Shown: positions 28,967-42,407, counted from the first letter of the stretch. The stretch: DNA of 64,000 nucleotides from Aphelenchoides besseyi (GCA_024699855.1 JAMPIQ010000002.1:12834001-12898000); one strand, 5' to 3'. Program-made: numbers and translations. Notes: generated by a model from the sequence alone, not told the origin.

Positions 28967-29838
28967 AGCAGCGCGAGAACAAACTCGCCACAACGACAAT
29001 CACCTCCCGTTTGCTGCTATTCAGTCCGTCATCATCGTGGTCGTATGTGAGTCCACGGATTTCGAACAAGATCAAGAAACCTGTAAACAAAACCAATGAT
29101 AGAACAGAAATTCGAGAAAAAGTCTGATGACGCGTAAGAATGAAATGTCAGAGATAAAGACGAAAAAATTGTTCGGAGTTGCGAACTGGAACCGAACCTT
29201 CCAATTTACATTTAATAAGCCAGTTAATCGAATGAACGAACAACGTTTGTTCCGAAGAGAAAGCAAAGAGTTGGCTGCTGGCGAAAGGCCTTCGCCAACG
29301 AGAGACGGCATTCGAGAGTGAGCAGCAGGGAGCTCGCCATGTTTCTTTCTGCAAGACCCGTCCACTTGGATAGTCGAAGTTGTGTGATGCAGTGGGCGAA
29401 TTAAACGCGGACAGCGGCTCTTCGTGACCGAATATCCAGTGGTTTTATTATCATTATTGTCAATGTGTCGTGTTGAACCGTAAACTTGATCGGTAAACAG
29501 ATTTCTTTTTATGGAGATACTATCACAGTTTGGGAGATTAAGTTTTTTATTGGAAATATGTACACGCTACAACTTAGATATCCAAGAAAATTATGCTCAA
29601 AAATCGGGTTGACTTTCTATGTTCTCAAAAAACCAATCGCACACAAACTTGTCGTTTATCATCACAATTCAATACCCATAGAGAAATAAGAAGGGAGGTT
29701 AAACGGTGAACTTACACACGAGTTGGCAATAAAAACGTTTTTGAACACCGTAATTTAACTATGTTACACAAGTTTTCCAAATTCCCCGCACAAATAATAA
29801 GTGCCCAATTGCAATAGAAATCGAAGCTACAAAAACTC
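28967..29838. other. Intergenic between gos-28 stop and cyclin Y start
   Basis: About 870 bp. Near the cyclin start this should be its promoter (minus). Near 29840 it is the gos-28 3' UTR. Several open frames of 60-97 codons overlap each other on both strands without family similarity; I see no gene. Confidence 0.4.
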
Positions 29839-30752
29839 TCAATGCATCATGTAAAAGAACAAGAAAATGAAACAACCGACAATCACGGCGGCTAAAATGA
29901 TCGTATCCTTTCGTTTCTTTGCTCTGATCTTTTGCATTATACTTCCAATTGCCGGGTATTTCTTGCTCAAGTGATGAAGTTTCTTGTTGATGTCACTCAT
30001 TCCCATCCGCTGAGTATGTAAACTCTCTTTTACACCAATAGCAATGCTAAAAAAGGTCTTCAATTCTCTTTATCTTCGAATGTCTTACTGAATTTGCTCG
30101 TCCAATAATCTATCGCAACTGCTTATACGATCGTTTTCTTTGAGCAAGTAATCAGAAGATTTGGCACGATTACTCAACGCTGACGGTTCGTAAGCCGCTC
30201 CACCGGCCAAAAGTTCGGCGCTGAAAATCGAATTGAATAGCTTGTAATTGTGAAGTTTTACCGTTTCAATTCGGATGATATGTTCGATTGTGAGCGACTG
30301 AATTCGCTGCAATAGGACCGAAAAGTTTCGCGATGTCGAAAATATAACGACCGCATCGATTGATCATAGACACCGTTCTGTTCATATGCGTTAAGATATG
30401 CGGCCATCTGCAATTCAGTAATAGATTATTTGAGTAAGTTGACAAATAACCTGTTCGTTTATGTTCATCAGACGCGACAATCGAACGTCTAAATCGGCAC
30501 TTGTTTTGTCGAACGCCTGTCGATGTACGGCTATTTGACCGGAGTTCATATTCATTAGTCCTAAAAGAATTGGGCTGAGTCTTAAGATTGAAAGCTACGT
30601 TCAGTACCACTATTCGGAAGAAAACCGTTGACTTTCGCGAGAAGCTCATCGATTTCCCGTTCCAATGCCGTTGCATTTGTGCGAAGATCTAAAACATAAA
30701 ATTGAAAATGATATCAAATTGCAAGTGTCATACCCGACCACGAAACCTCCAT
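29839..30752 (-). CDS. gos-28: Golgi SNARE GS28 (GOSR1)
   Basis: GS28 is a Qb-SNARE of ER-Golgi and intra-Golgi vesicle fusion, tail-anchored in the Golgi. The minus-strand start is MEVSWSDLRTNATALEREID at 30750-30752, equivalent to the SSYWEDLRKQARQLE-type N-terminus. It continues LLAKVNGFLP, then SSDYLLKENDRISSCDRLLD, equivalent to the human LKEHDHLRNSDRLIEE block. The SNARE motif follows (SIAIGVKESLHTQRMGMSDI, LSKKYPAIGSIMQKI). The C-terminal anchor is DTIILAAVIVGCFIFLFFYM with only MH after it, TGA 29839-29841. Four or five short introns. Full length for the family (about 230 residues). It shares a roughly 750-bp upstream spacer with divergent cul-2. Confidence 0.88.
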
Positions 30753-31501
30753 TTGTCCAAACTTCTCCGTAGGAAGCTGGATCGATGGATAGACGGTTGG
30801 TGCTGTCGCCAGTTTGAGTTCACCGGCAATCAACTTCTAAAATTCAAAATTCATTTTTTAGCAACAAGTCGTATGTTACAAGCACGTAATCCCATTAGCA
30901 ACAGGACGATCTCGTAATAAACGCAAAAACGAATGTCAGAAAAAACACGACAAAAACTGTTCTCCGTATTTGTGTGTTGGATTTGTTGGCGTTTCGATAC
31001 ACTGGTCACAAGCAAACATTCAGACAACACTGAACAAGTGATCGAGATTGCCAAACACCATCGTGAGTGTTTGCATGATAACCAACTGTGAAATTTCGAT
31101 CATATGAATCATCTATTGGATTCTATTTGAGCGAACAAAAAGTGGATAATCATGCTCTTCGATTAACTTTAACATCAGTTTTTGATTCGCTTTAGAGATC
31201 AGTTCCAATTGTTTTCAGACCAAAAACGAACTAAATGCTAATTCCAAAGAAACATCAATATTGACATCGTTTCTCCGTTGACTCAATGGCGTGGAGTCTT
31301 AACGCGGAAGCTGGATCCCGAACTTGTTTGACGTTTTCTTTCAGCGGAATTGACGGCGGCGAGTGAGAGCGGCAACAACACTCGGGCTTATTATCATCAT
31401 TATCACATTTTGCAAAACGTTTTTGTTTTACATCAAATTGTCGAATTTCTACGCTATTTTTCTCGTGATTTCTTCGACTTAATCCCTTTTTCTCAGAGCC
31501 A
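30753..31501. promoter_or_regulatory. Divergent upstream region of gos-28 (-) and cul-2 (+)
   Basis: The two genes start back to back, so this 749-bp stretch should carry both promoters. I see no clear TATA box or repeated site. Short ORFs here show no family similarity. Confidence 0.4.
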
Positions 31502-34433
31502 ATGGAGCACAGGAATATCGGTGGCAATAAAGACCTCGAGATTAAGAAATGTGAAGATGATCCAATGGAAGGTATAAGTATTGGACATGCCACGCAATCA
31601 GTCGACGATCTACGACTTTACCGGACGATTTCCTTTCGACCGAGACCAATCAATTTTGATGATATTTGGAAGAAGATTCAGAATGTGATTGATATCGTGA
31701 TGACTTCGAAGCCGAGTAGTCGAAAACTGTGGGACGATTGCTTTTTGTGAGTTTGGTGGTTGTGCATTTTTACACCTTTGTTTCCAGTGATGTCTACGCT
31801 CTTTGTACGGTTTCACATGTCCAAAAACTCTACGCTCATTTAACTGAACATTTCATTAATCGAGTTGATCTGTTGAAAACAGTAAGTGGTCCTTGTTAGT
31901 CGCTATTATTTGTTTTTTTCTTAAAGAAATTGGAAGAGAAGCAAGGAATTGACTTCATTCAAGCGTATTCCGTCCATTGGCTCAACTACAATGAGGGCGT
32001 AAAGCACGTGCATGATCTTTGCGGTTACCTCAATCGTATGATCAAACGAGAGGCAAATTGGAAGGTATTTGAACAGGATTATGGTGAGTTGTGTTCGATT
32101 CTCGGCGGTTTGGCAGTTCACGTCTCTGAGGTCAGCATTGAATGAGAATATAAAAGTAGTTTTAACTTTAGATGTCACGAATTATTTGGCAAAAGTATTT
32201 GCTTCTTCCTCTTAAAGACAGTCTTTTCTCGATCATTTGGGAAGAGTTCGTCAATACGAGAGAAAACGACTACAGCGTTTATCCGCATCGCTCAATCAAA
32301 ACTGCTGTTGAGTCTTTTATTGATGTAAGTGGAAAATCTAAGTATCTATCTCTTGTTTAAGGTTTGTTTTCCATCGGACGATGAACGTGACGTGTTGACA
32401 AAAGCAGTTGAGAATGCAGCTTATGCGAATAGTCGAGCACCATCTACAGAAAGATTGATGGTACACACAAATTCGAAACTTTAATTTATGTTTGAATTGC
32501 AGTTTTACGAAGGGTTTTTTGAGTGTCGGTTCTTGCAAAACACAGATGAATATTTCAAAAATGCTATTGGACAAGAGCTGTCCAATGATCTCGATGGAAT
32601 GTACACGTACATGACCAAAGCGAAGAAGATTTTGGAGAGCGAAGAACGACTGTGTCGTCAAAGTTTGTACGGACCAACAGTTGAGAAGACGTTAAAATTA
32701 TTGCGAATTGCTTTTGTTCTTTATCAATTGGATCGCTTCGCTGATGTCATACCGCAATACGTGAAATTGGAAAGCAAAAAAGGTATTTGAACAATTTGTT
32801 CAACTTAATCTGTTGATTTTTGTTCAGAATTAAGCTTGTGCTTCAATTTGTTATCACCATTCACTGAGGGAGTAACTCTGTTGGTTCAAGAGTACGAGAA
32901 ATATGTACGCGATGTTCTCTGCAATCAACTTAATGATCGTGGCATGACTTCCGCCAATTTCGTTGAGATTGTTTGCTACAAATATCAGTACTTCTACAGA
33001 TTTACGGGCGAGGTTTTTGATCACGCGCACACACTTTCAGACGGATATCGACGGGTGAAAATCAAAAGCTTTGCTTTTAACCGACAATTTTAGGCCATTG
33101 AATCAGTGGTGAATGACGAACGTGATGGTGAGAAGTTTTTCGCAGCCAAAATGATCGCTCGTCATATGGACATGTTGTTGCGCAAAGCTACACGTTCGTC
33201 TCGTAGTTTGGACATTGAAGACAAAATGGATGAAGCGGTGATTGTCTTTCGATTTGTGAAGGACAAGGACGCGTTTCTGAAGGTAACTTTTAATAGTTGT
33301 TGTTTATATGAATGTTCTCCAGATTTATCAACGGTTATTTTCCACACGTTTGCTGAGTAAGTTCACAAGTTCGATGGAAATGGAATCGTTAATGATCGAA
33401 AAGCTTCGTGAAGCTTGTGGCCACGACTACACGAACAAACTGGTGCGCATGTATACCGACTACGAAAACTCGAAACAACTGACAGAAGAGTTTTACAAAG
33501 TGAGCTATAAGTTTCGTAAACTTTCAAGCTTCTTTGCAGCAACACGACCCTTGCGAACAAAAACACAGTCGAGAAGACGAATTCACGGTTATTCAAACCT
33601 GTGCGTGGCCAATTTCCTGTTCACGAGATGATCAACACATGAGTTCGTTTGTTGTGCCAACATGGATTAGTCCAGCGGATTGTTTCAAAAAGTTTTACGA
33701 AGAAAAATACAACGGTCGTATTCTGAATTTCGCTTATCATGTTAGCACAGGTAATCACAACTGATCGTTTTATGCCAATTGATTTTGTTTTATAGCTGAC
33801 GTTGCTGTAAATGTTGGCCAAAGAAATTGTACAGTGACCATGACATTACCTCAAGTCGTTTTGTTGTTGAATTATCAGTCTGAAAATCAGTTTACGATTG
33901 GTCAGTTGGCGGAAGGCAGCGGGCTTTCGTTCGAAACAACTTGCAATTGCTTGAAAGCTCTAATCGATTTCAAGATTTTGCATGTTAAAGCAGCGGTAAT
34001 TCGTCATATTTTATTCTGTTAAACTTTAACTTTTAGCGTAGCGCTTATACTCCCGAAACATCCGTCGAAATCAATCTCGATTTTCAAGCCCAACGTTCTC
34101 GAGTTCATTTGCAACCTCCGATTATCAACAGTCGAACTCAAGAGGGAAATCCGGTGCCCACGCACCGAGAAACTCTGCAGGATCGAAAGGTTGCGGTTGA
34201 ATGTGCGATTGTTCGAGCGATGAAAACACAGAAAGTTCTGCATCATCGTGCGCTCATTGAATCGGTATGAACAAAGTTTCAATTATGTAACTTTTGTTGT
34301 TCAGGTACTCATGATGACGAAATCACGTTTTGTTCCCGAAATACCGTTTTTAAAAACATGCATTGAGGGTCTGATCGATAAGCATTTTATTCAACGTACC
34401 GACAACGTTGACGAGTACGAATATCTTTCGTAG
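31502..34433 (+). CDS. cul-2: Cullin, closest to CUL2
   Basis: This is a scaffold of a cullin-RING ubiquitin ligase. The start MEHRNIGGNKDLEIKKCEDD is a short acidic leader. The first cullin repeat reads RPRPINFDDIWKKIQNVIDI and FDVYALCTVSH, nearest to the CUL2 N-terminus (VDFDETWNKL, FSDIYALCVA). The cullin-homology domain shows IVFRFVKDKDAFLKIYQRLF, LREACGHDYTNKLVRMYTDY and IQTCAWPIS. The winged-helix end holds AIVRAMKTQKVLHHRALIES, where the Lys of the VRAMK segment is the NEDD8 acceptor. It stops DNVDEYEYLS, TAG 34431-34433. About 12 short introns. Assignment as a cullin is certain; CUL2 over CUL5 rests on N-terminal similarity. AATAAA at 34679-34684 is probably its poly(A) signal. Confidence 0.92.
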
Positions 34434-34709
34434 AACTTACGGTACATTTTCTGAATACCGGTCGAGTGCAATGTCTTTTCAAGTGTTTTAGTTACGTTTT
34501 GCATGCAACAACCTACGTACAACCGTTACAAAATAGCGAATAGAGTAGACAAAGCAATATGTCGAATCGTCAATTGATATTGTAAATAATGTTGATCTGC
34601 TTGATCTAAATGTAAGCCGCCTGTTGTCGTAATGAACCTTGTAAACAATTGGACAAGTACTTAAGTATTTTGTAATTTTAATAAACGCAAATTAACACAA
34701 TTCAGCTGA

Positions 34710-37700
34710 TTACGGACTTTCGGTGCGAGCCAACGTGAATGCCACTCTCGTAGGCGATAAACTGGTTGTCGAACAAGGAGGAGCAGATTCGGGAGTTCGA
34801 CTGCGTGATGGTTTCGCTAGTTCACTCGAGATTGTTGTTCTTTCATTCGGAGCCGGCGAAAAAGAAATTTGGGCAATCAATTGATCTAATCGTTGATTCA
34901 TCATTTGACGCATTTTCTCGATCGCCACAATCGATGTTCGAGAATTGGAGCTTAATAGCGGTGGCGGAACCGATTTCTGCGAAGATTTTTGTTTTATCAA
35001 AGCGGAGCTTTGAATTCCAGTATGTTCAAGAGTATTTGCAATTCCGACGCCTTGACCCGTTAGAGAGAATCTGCCGTATTCTTGACGCACTGCTGGCCTG
35101 TCGTTTGCAGTTTGTTGATCAAATGGATTGGATACTGTGGGTGAGAAATTGGATACAAACAAGGACTCATTTTGACTTCTACAATTGAACTGTAAAATAT
35201 CTGAATCGATTGAATTTCTTACTTGGTTTCTTGATCAGAATCATCCAAATAGTCGCTATCCTCCTCAGCAACACTTGTTCGTGGTCGAGCCTGTCGATGA
35301 GATGCTGGAAACATTCGAGTAGCAGTCGACATCGATACCGTTCTCATAATATCGCGTTTCACGTTTTCAATGTGACTGGAAGATCGCGCGACTTCTTTGC
35401 GTCGATCGTCTCGGAGTTCATACCTACAAAAAGCGTTGAACAATATTAAAAGCCTATTCAGACCTTAGGCTGCTAATATCCTGTTTAATTTCGAGAAGTG
35501 AGTCTTCGCTAATTCCATCCATCTTAACATCCTTCTTTGTTTGATGTATAAAACGTGATACGAGACGTTGAATTATGTCCATGTAAGTCAGTGGTTTTTT
35601 CGACGGTTCTTTTTCCATCGTATTGTTTCGTTCAAGCTCTTTTGTTTTGCGACTGTATCCCGGACGCTGAAAACAACCGTTATATTGAAGTAAACATTCG
35701 TTTAGGTTACTCTTATTGTTGCTCGATTTCGATTCTTTTGATAGTGATATCGCCCACCAAGCCATTTAATCGTGTTAAAAATGCCGGCACAAAAGTAAAC
35801 AACCGCTTTTGGAGTAATGATAATGTTGAATGGTGGTGGTAGACTTGATCCCTCGTCAAAGTGTGTCTAAATTTTCGACAATGAGCAATCAAGAAATGTC
35901 TAACTTACCATCCAAAGTTTTGTTCGATGGAATTTCCATTCCAAGTCTATAGACAATTAAAAATTCAAACGATTTTGAGCAGAAGCATATTTGATTGTAA
36001 GTTTATATTGTAGAATGCGTTCAATTGTAATCAAAGTATTTAGAACTCACCAGCATGGTCGTTGATAGTTTGAAATGAGTGGCTCATCATGGCGATTAGC
36101 ATGTTCAAGAGCACAATTATCGACGTCATATGATAGCACATGAAAAGAGCACGTCCAGCAAATTGCGTGAAATCGTGTTGTTCAGCTACTTCCGTATCTT
36201 CCACTTTTGTAATTGAAAACAAACTCCACAGTAGAGTCAAATAGGCGTTGCCGATTCTGCAACCGATTTATAAAGCGCAAGTTATTCTACTTACGATGAG
36301 AAGACGTTTGGAACCGTAACACAATTATCTGGAGTTATACAGGAAATCGTATTTGAACCGTAGTACCAATACAATTGTGCAAGACCCAAAGCAAAAGAAC
36401 TGACGATCAAGATGAAAAGGAAGAAGAACTTTGCAACGTCTACCAGCATACAACCAAGAGAAATCTGAAGTGGTCCAAGGTATGGCGAGATTTGGAAGAG
36501 ATAGATGATGCGGGCAAAGCTGAGAACATTTCCAACAGCAAATAATCCTTCGGCCACCAACATTGGTTCATAGGCCGACCAATACGCTCGTATTAAGAAT
36601 CGATGATCATCATTTCTGTACATGTAATAAGCGCTTACACGAATTGAAATTGTGCTCAAGTACAAAGCCAACATTACTGTAATACAAACTTGTAAAGGAA
36701 TTCTACTCTGTTATACTCACAAAAGTCCAGCCAATTCCACCATTGTCTGATGTATCGTAAAAGTCCTTCTTCCCATAGCTAAATTTACTACAGTTATTTT
36801 GTCGATATCTTAAAACGACCTGCTTCGTCTCTGACCATAGCATACCAAGAATCCAGAATGCAAGCAACGTTTCAATAGTCGACGGTGGAGCTCCTCGATC
36901 AGATGCTCGTGATTTCTCGCCCTTGTCCAGACTATACGCTTCAATGGTAACAAGAGTGAGTAGAATAAGGAAACAACTGAAGGAAGTCGAGTAGTACAAA
37001 AATTTCATGAACGGAGATCGTACGATTCTACCAATTCTACTTTTTGGAAACTGAATAAAACTCTCATTATCGGTACTCGTAGAGATTTAGGATTACCAAA
37101 ATGTAACATAATGAAAGAACTGGCCATAGGAAAATAAGAAACGCGTAGATTATAAAATTGAGTTTGGAATCTCGTTTGGAATTGATCGGAATACCCTCCA
37201 ACCAAATAGAAGTGAGCAATTGTTGGCAGTGTGGATGACTGACAAACTAATGGAAATTCGATCAGTAATTGAAAACCAAAGATCTCTTACCATTTTTTGT
37301 TCGTATTTTATTGCTAATTTTAGACGAGATAAACTGAGTTTTGAAGTCCAAACATCGACGTTCTCATCGGTCGTGTTTTCGCTTTTGTTCAAAATTGCTA
37401 TCACCTCTTCAGTTGATCGACATTGACTTAACAAGTCGCAGGCAAACTGTTTGCATTGATCGGAAAGTTGGATATAGTTCTCTTTAAACTCATTTTCTGC
37501 AATTGCCAAGTGTTGCAAGTCCCAACTTTGTCTAAATGCCGAGAGAATGGGATCGCTACTAAAAATACGTTTCTTGTTAGCTTTCGTTTATGCTTAAAGT
37601 CACCTGGTTAAACTCATCCACGAAGCACTGGCGAGAGCTCGATAAGTGTTGATTCTTTTCAGCGAATGATGCAACGAATCGTCCAATCTCAATTGATCAC

Positions 37701-38466
37701 AAGCTTCACAAGTGCACGAATGTTTATGAGGTGGTTTTATTGTTGCTCCTTTGCGCAACAACATCTGGAGAATTTCAAATCGATTCAGATGAGCAGCCAA
37801 CATTATCGGAGAGATATCGCTGCAACCACAGTTTCGATTATTTATATCTTCTTCCTTACTTCGAATATTCCGAAATTGCTACTTCAGTCGGATCCAAAGA
37901 ACTGGACCAACCATCACCGAGCATCTCGGTAGTAATGGAATGATGATTGACAAGAATTTCCACCAACGAATAAACACCTTCTCGGATGGCACAAAGAATC
38001 GCGTTGCCTACGCGGATACCTTCTTGTTGCAGCAGTAACTCAACAATCTCAAAATTCTCATTGTCCACACTAATCTCCAAAGCAGTTCGTCCCAATGAGT
38101 CGACGCAATTGACATTAAGCGGTACATTCTTCTAAAAGATTATTTAATAAATAGAAAACCCAATGAAATCTTTTACCTGAGTTAAGCACGACATTATTGT
38201 CGGTCGATCGCCGTGTTCGGCCGCCTCCAACAACTTTCTCTCTAACGGATTCAAAAGAAGCATATCGTGTATTCGATTAACCGCCGGAGTGGAACCAGCA
38301 AGTGTGCGATTTCGCGACATATTTGGTCGATTTGTTGGTCGTATTGGCCGACGATTACTTGGCGATGGTCCGGATTGTGTCGACATTGTTGCCATAACCG
38401 AGCCTACAAAATCGTCTGAAATGAAGTTTATGCCAACAGAATCTCACCTGTACGTCTAGTGTTCAT
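34710..38466 (-). CDS. TRPC-type cation channel
   Basis: Non-selective calcium-permeable channel of the plasma membrane, opened downstream of phospholipase C. The minus-strand start is MNTRRTGSVMATMSTQSG (first exon at 38439-38466). Ankyrin repeats follow (NCVDSLGRTALEISVDNENF, GCSDISPIMLAAHLNRFEIL). Then the TRPC-specific domain SRLKLAIKYEQKMFVSHPHC with CQQLLTSIW. Membrane segments include NFIIYAFLIFLWPVLSLCYI, FLYYSTSFSCFLILLTLVTI and FFLFILIVSSFALGLAQLYW. The pore exit reads LTLLWSLFSITKVEDTEV, then IIVLLNMLIAMMSHSFQTI and the TRP box region DLEWKFHRTKLWM. The C-terminal tail is long, Ser/Thr-rich and has a predicted coiled coil (IEKMRQMMNQRLDQLIAQI), TAA 34710-34712. Subfamily is clear; trp-1 versus trp-2 is not. 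Confidence 0.93.
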
Positions 38467-40165
38467 TTTGATCTGTTTTTACGTCAGCCAACAATGCTTG
38501 TACAGGTTTATTATCTACCTTCAAACAAATTCTAAAATTTTGAACAGAATACACGTATCAACAACCTTGAAACTAAATCACGAATAAAATAAACTGCAGT
38601 AAACATCTAAAACAGTTTCAAAAAGCATTCAACTTTTGCGAACGCTAAAAAACTTCTCACTTTTGTTTGAGGTAAGATAAAAACTCGTGTTCTTTTCTAT
38701 CAAATGCCGCTATGAAATCCAAATTTTATGACCTAATCGTTAAGCGCCCTTCGTTTTTAAGTCAAAAAACCAAGAAGATAAATGGGAATTGGTTCTTGAT
38801 GCGATTATGCTTATTGTCAGATTGCAAGACGGTTTCCATGGCCTGAAACTCCAATACGTTTGTTTGCATGAATAGCAATGCCCTCAAGCACATTAATTGC
38901 GGTTTTTAAAGGCGTCTATGTACGAAAACACAACTTCGAGATTAATTGAAATTAACGCTCAGTCAACTCGTTCAAAAATGATATACTTGTTGTAAAATTT
39001 AAAGGTTAGCGATAAGAAAGTGGAAAGTTTCTTTAGTTTTGCCGCAACGTAATTAACAATAACAGAGGAACTACAGCAAAGTCTTTCAATGCAATTTGTC
39101 GCAGAGTTTGTTGGATAAACTCATTTGGATAGAAAACAGTCACTAATTAACGACATTAAGCTTGGAAGTATCGATTGAAGCGCAATAGAAGATCGGCGAA
39201 CAGTTGCAGATAAAGACAATGCGAACAAATGAATTCACGCAGATCGTTTCACAAATTGGACTCCAAAGCCTCGACAGAGCAAAAAGGGAAGTTGCGCGTC
39301 TAGAACGAAAATTGAATTCATCTGCCCTAACAACAACGATTCGTTTTGTTCGACGCGACAGAACGTGTGTTTTAGGACATCTTCAATTTTATCGTCTTCG
39401 AAGAGAATTTCTCGTTGGGTTCGGTGAGCTATTTAGCAGCACAGTCTGTTTCTTCAATACAAACTTCGAAAACAACCGATAAACAGGACGTGCCCGAGAC
39501 AGTCGACCATCGGATGCGTTCTAAACCGATTTCACATTTCGTTGTCCAACAAATCGACCGAAAACTGCGAATACGCAACAAACAAGTTGGTTTTCTTTGG
39601 ATAAAATACAATTGGTTTTGGATGTTTCAACAATAAAATGACCATTCGACGGCGATGGTTATGGCCACAACCATTGAAATTGTTTCTCACGGTGATTAAC
39701 GAATTCGTAACTTCGAACGTCAGAAGTCGTTTATCAAACAATTGCTATGACCGTTGAGAATACTATCCGTAAACGACCATTTTTGGAAATGACCACAGAC
39801 TTTTAGGCCACTAGACGAACGACTGTACTTTACTGTTTTATAAGAATATTTGTTTGCAATTCGAAGTCAAGTTCGAAAGACACAAACGTCAGCACTTGAC
39901 AGAGAAAAGTGGATGTCAATTCACAAATTGACTGTGAGATATTCCAAGAGATTACTGCATTAACTTATAGTTAACAAGATTTTTACTTCGTTCAAAGAAG
40001 CATAATGATGAAATCAACCATAGGAATGAAATTAAAGAAAACTGACCAAACTTAAATTTCAACAAAACTTTTTGTTTTTATGACTGAACATAACAGCACC
40101 AACAATTGAATAAGAATTGAGTCCTGACATCCAATTCGCTTCACAGTGTCGTATTCGGTTGCCGT
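38467..40165. other. Long intergenic region upstream of the TRPC gene
   Basis: About 1.7 kb of AT-rich sequence between two minus-strand genes. It should contain the TRPC promoter and the 3' UTR of the small membrane-protein gene. Overlapping frames at 39204-39741 on both strands lack family similarity and mostly lack ATG starts. I see no gene or repeat. Confidence 0.4.
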
Positions 40166-40604
40166 TCAATCTCTCGATCTTTGAACACACCAAAAACATG
40201 TGCCATAGAATCCCAAACAGCAGAGAATTGTAACGAGCAAGATGATAACCATTGTTATGCTGCAATAGTAAAACCAATTCGTTGAATGATAAGTATTTGG
40301 TCTTAATGACCACTCAAGCCGTTTCAAATTTGGTGGCTGAGTAGTGATGGAAGGTAAAACATACATGACCCATGGTTCCAAATTCGTACAACACTCATAA
40401 ACGTTATGATCACAACAAGTATAATAATGGAAAATTGATTCGGTTCCACAACTGCAAAAGAATTTTTTGCTATTTAAGTCTGTAAACTTACTATGTGCCG
40501 CCATACGAAAATCCGTAACTACTGAAACCCATGGCCGGAGGACATTGATATACTGCGGAGGTCAATTGAAAAAGTGTGGCAGTGAATAAACAAGACAACA
40601 GCAT
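40166..40604 (-). CDS. Small cysteine-rich type I membrane protein, not recognised
   Basis: Two exons joined over a short intron give a protein of about 130 residues. The start MLLSCLFTATLFQLTSAVYQ (40602-40604) is a signal peptide with likely cleavage after TSA. The ectodomain has CPPAMGFSSYGFSYGGTYCG, then YYTCCDHNVYECC, a doubled Cys-Cys pattern. A transmembrane helix follows (FYYCSITMVIILLVTILCC) and a very short basic tail CFWCVQRSRD, TGA at 40166-40168. The layout, with Cys-Cys pairs near the membrane, recalls Shisa-like or CX-type adaptor proteins, but I cannot match it to one. The splice (TA|gtaagt ... tttgcag|T) keeps frame and restores Tyr. Upstream neighbour is ZnT6, divergent, 608 bp away. 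Confidence 0.72.
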
Positions 40605-41212
40605 TTAGACCGAATGGATATCTTGGATCTAAATCAAAGTCGTAAGACTGGCTGAGTAATTATAGATTAAACAAAATTAACGCTCAATTACGTAAAGATG
40701 TGGAAGATTTGCAAAAGTTCTGAGCAACAATAATCGCAATTTTGGCCATTGTGACTATTTTGGACCGCAAAATCCATGAACTCGCCAACCTCTTCGCTCC
40801 GCCACTTGACTGACCGACATGCAATCCGCGATCGGAAATCTTCGATCTGAAGTACCGACTGTTGGTAACGGTTTAAATGTAACCGATTTCTGTCAGCAAC
40901 AAATTAAATTGCAGGTCAACTGATAGTAAAAACAATCAAATAAAGAGCCTGGAGTTTACATGTCTGGAATTTTCTGTTATTAGTTCATTTGTCATCTGCT
41001 CAAATACAATATCAGTATTGTAGATGTCTACAAACACCTTACTCCTTACAATCTTACTTTCATTCAGAACATCCTTACGATAGTGTAAATATTTTGCAAT
41101 GAACATAAGAATCGATCGCCGTCATTGCGTGTCGACAGAACAACACGTAGTGGACGTTTTGCAGTCTTCTATACAATTGCTCTATCTGGCAATGCAATAG
41201 TTTGGATTACAA
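40605..41212. promoter_or_regulatory. Divergent upstream region of the Cys-rich gene (-) and ZnT6 (+)
   Basis: 608 bp between two gene starts facing away from each other. No clear core promoter motif or repeat was seen. Small AT-rich open frames are not supported. Confidence 0.35.
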
Positions 41213-42407
41213 GATGTTGAAGTTGCCGAACAATAACACAGCTCTGGGAACGACGGCAATATGCGCACTCTCGACGCTTTTTCTCATGTACGCAGCATCG
41301 TCGGCTCGTTCTCTGCTGTTAACCGAAGCTGCATGGTTAACAGCTTTCTCTACAGCAATTCTGATTATTGCAACTTATGCGGATACGTTCACTAAGAAGC
41401 ATTCAGAAAGGTAGGATCTCAATCTTTCGTTTAATCAACAGTTTTCTTTAGTTATGATGCCGTTCGAATTCCGGTAGTTGCTGTTTTCTCGGCGATTATT
41501 CTCGTTCAACTTTCATGTGTGTTTGTGTTGAAAGAAAGTCTCGAGCGTTTTCTACAAATTCACGAACATCATCACAACGATGCGCATCACGATACGAGCA
41601 GTTTGTATTTCTTCGCTGGGATTATCGTTTTTACTTCACTTCTTTTGGCTGCTTATGCGATTCCGAATAATCCATTCAACTGCGTACTTACCGCTGCATC
41701 CTCTTCGTTCGTTCAGGTATTCTGATGCTGTAACAATTTCTGATATTTAACGTTATTTCAGGAACATGTTGCCGACGTTTCGCAAGCGTTGTGTTACGTT
41801 CTGCCCGGTCTTTCGCGTATTCTTCTTCCACGAGTCAATGCTTTGTGTTTACTCGGAATAAGCAGCGCATTCTTTTCGTTCTTAACATACTACTTGATCG
41901 AAACCCACAAATGGGCTGATGGAATTGCTGCTGTAGTGCTTGCATTTGTCACATTTACAACAATGTATCCGTTATGTACGTATACCGGTCGGATTCTGCT
42001 TCAAACTGTGCCTTCACATATTCAAAATCAAATCGATCGTTGTGTTTCGGAAGCATCGCGAGTAGAAGGTGTATTCGAATTGCGAAATGCACACTTCTGG
42101 CAAGTGGACTTCAATTCGATTGCTGGCGCTGTAGATGTGCGTATTCGACGTGACGCCAACGAACAACATGTACTTTCGGTGGTGACAGAAAAACTCAGTT
42201 CAGTTGTTCACGTCTTGAACGTGCAGGTTTGTCTACGGTTTCTATGCATTTTACTCAATGTTTTATTAGATTCTTCGTGATACAACATTCTCAACGTGGG
42301 GTGCTAATAGTTCGGTGGCGAGTACAACGATGCGAACTCCGACTGTTTCGTCGCAAAATCACGGACATTCACACAGCCATAACGAGCATTCACACAGTCA
42401 TCATTGA
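41213..42407 (+). CDS. Zinc transporter 6 homologue (SLC30A6, cation diffusion facilitator)
   Basis: ZnT6 forms a heterodimer with ZnT5 in the early secretory pathway and helps load zinc into secreted enzymes such as alkaline phosphatases. Blocks matching ZnT6 are RIPVVAVFSAIILVQLSCVF, FVLKESLERFL, SFVQEHVADVSQALCYVLPG, TMYPLCTYTGRILLQTVP, VEGVFELRNAHFWQVDF and VDVRIRRDANEQHVLSVV. ZnT6 is known to lack the zinc-binding residues of active CDF transporters and acts as an auxiliary subunit. The start is the ATG at 41213 (MLKLPNNNTALGTT). A His-rich loop (HEHHHNDAHHD) and a His-rich tail (NHGHSHSHNEHSHSHH) end the protein, TGA 42405-42407. Four introns. The stop overlaps the end of the gene on the other strand. 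Confidence 0.9.

Noticed and set aside
39204..39741. Cluster of frames on both strands upstream of the TRPC gene
   Set aside because: Mutually overlapping, mostly without ATG, no splice sites forming a larger gene, no family blocks.
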